A stretch of 64,000 nt of DNA from Symsagittifera roscoffensis. Its lineage: Eukaryota > Xenacoelomorpha > Acoela > Convolutidae. The notes beneath the pieces were generated by a model, which saw nothing but the letters and a program-made list of their open reading frames with translations, was not told the DNA's origin and searched no databases. The DNA is taken from NCBI RefSeq assembly GCF_963678635.1, contig NC_087067.1, forward strand, positions 3,295,072 through 3,359,071, written 5' to 3'. Both the position numbers and the translations under genes were made by a program. This document shows, one piece after another, positions 63,595-64,000 of this stretch. Within the stretch, counting starts at the first letter, position 1. Each line of letters begins with the position of its first letter.

Positions 63595-64000
63595 TGTAAC
63601 AAGTAAACATCCAATTTAGTTTGATTTCAAAATTGAATAGTATGGAACTGTTTGAATTGATTTAATAGGATTAAAAAAGAAAGTGCTGTGTATATTTCAA
63701 CATAAGCACACATGTACTTTATAACGCAAAAATTTCGATTGCAATTTGGTTCAATTGGATTAGTATTTAAAGCATTGCAATTGATAAGTAATTCAATGGC
63801 CGTCATAGATCACAATGCTCAACGGTACTGTTTCAAACTAGCCATTTGTTTGAAAGCAATTTAGATACACATAAAACACCGTGCAATAAAACATAAATAA
63901 ATTACACACTCTACCTTCGTAACTGATCAGAAACTGCATATGAGGTTCTAATATTTCTGATTTTAGACGACCAATCCCTTGTTTAATATTGCCGGGTTTT

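Larger units (their letters stand above)
60945..64000 (-). mobile_element. Tandem copy 2 of the Polinton right part (runs off the window)
   Basis: Same order as 56158-59980 with an offset of about 4.79 kb. A 740-760-bp segment (58645-59385 in copy 1) is absent at 63440, joining the end of one ORF to the start of another. Sequence is highly similar to copy 1, with scattered substitutions. The window ends inside it, so its full extent is unknown. Confidence 0.85.

Overview
The window is AT-rich, repeat-dominated DNA from a metazoan nucleus, most likely an invertebrate. The evidence is a Ty3/gypsy-type LTR retroelement, a decayed Polinton/Maverick block of the kind seen in cnidarians, nematodes and other invertebrates, long tetranucleotide-repeat tracts and nested segmental duplications. 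There is no bacterial gene organisation and I recognise no ordinary host gene. The species cannot be named from the sequence.

Layout. (1) 46-5835 is a large foldback structure. Two arms of about 1.9 kb are inverted copies of each other; their outer parts are degenerate GGAT/ATCC repeats and the inner right part is tandemly duplicated with a 1386-bp period. (2) 5985-52140 is a tandem segmental duplication of a unit of about 8.3 kb. Unit A (5985-16905) carries an extra, nearly perfect 2.7-kb internal tandem duplication. Unit B (16914-20948 plus 47760-52140) is split by the retroelement. Unit A still has the uninterrupted target site near 9651, so the insertion edges can be read directly. (3) 20949-47758 is a 26.8-kb LTR retroelement, more GC-rich than its surroundings. 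(4) 52141-64000 is a decayed Polinton-type element with genes on the minus strand; its right part is tandemly duplicated with a period of about 4.79 kb.

The retroelement is the most interesting object. It has 868- and 883-bp LTRs, a 3.1-kb leader, and one gag-protease-reverse transcriptase-RNase H-integrase frame of about 3000 codons interrupted by two stops. About 9.8 kb of extra coding sequence follows integrase: a macro-domain-like ORF overlapping the end of pol, a coiled-coil protein with an SGNH (GDSL-like) hydrolase domain, a second degenerate SGNH-like segment, and two large unrecognised proteins (about 1000 and 730 residues) joined by a 10-base stop/start overlap. I see no obvious envelope glycoprotein. 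Sequences like the tract just before the 3' LTR recur inside pol, the leader carries many CCCTCC motifs and a duplicated hairpin, and strong palindromes lie between the macro ORF and the esterase gene. The 3' end is duplicated, with a piece of the surrounding host repeat captured between the copies.

Inferred roles: gag-pol would make particles and integrate the cDNA. The macro and SGNH modules suggest ADP-ribose-related and ester-hydrolysing accessory activities. The two terminal large ORFs are unknown. This copy has several stops and frameshifts and is probably not autonomous unless some are assembly errors.
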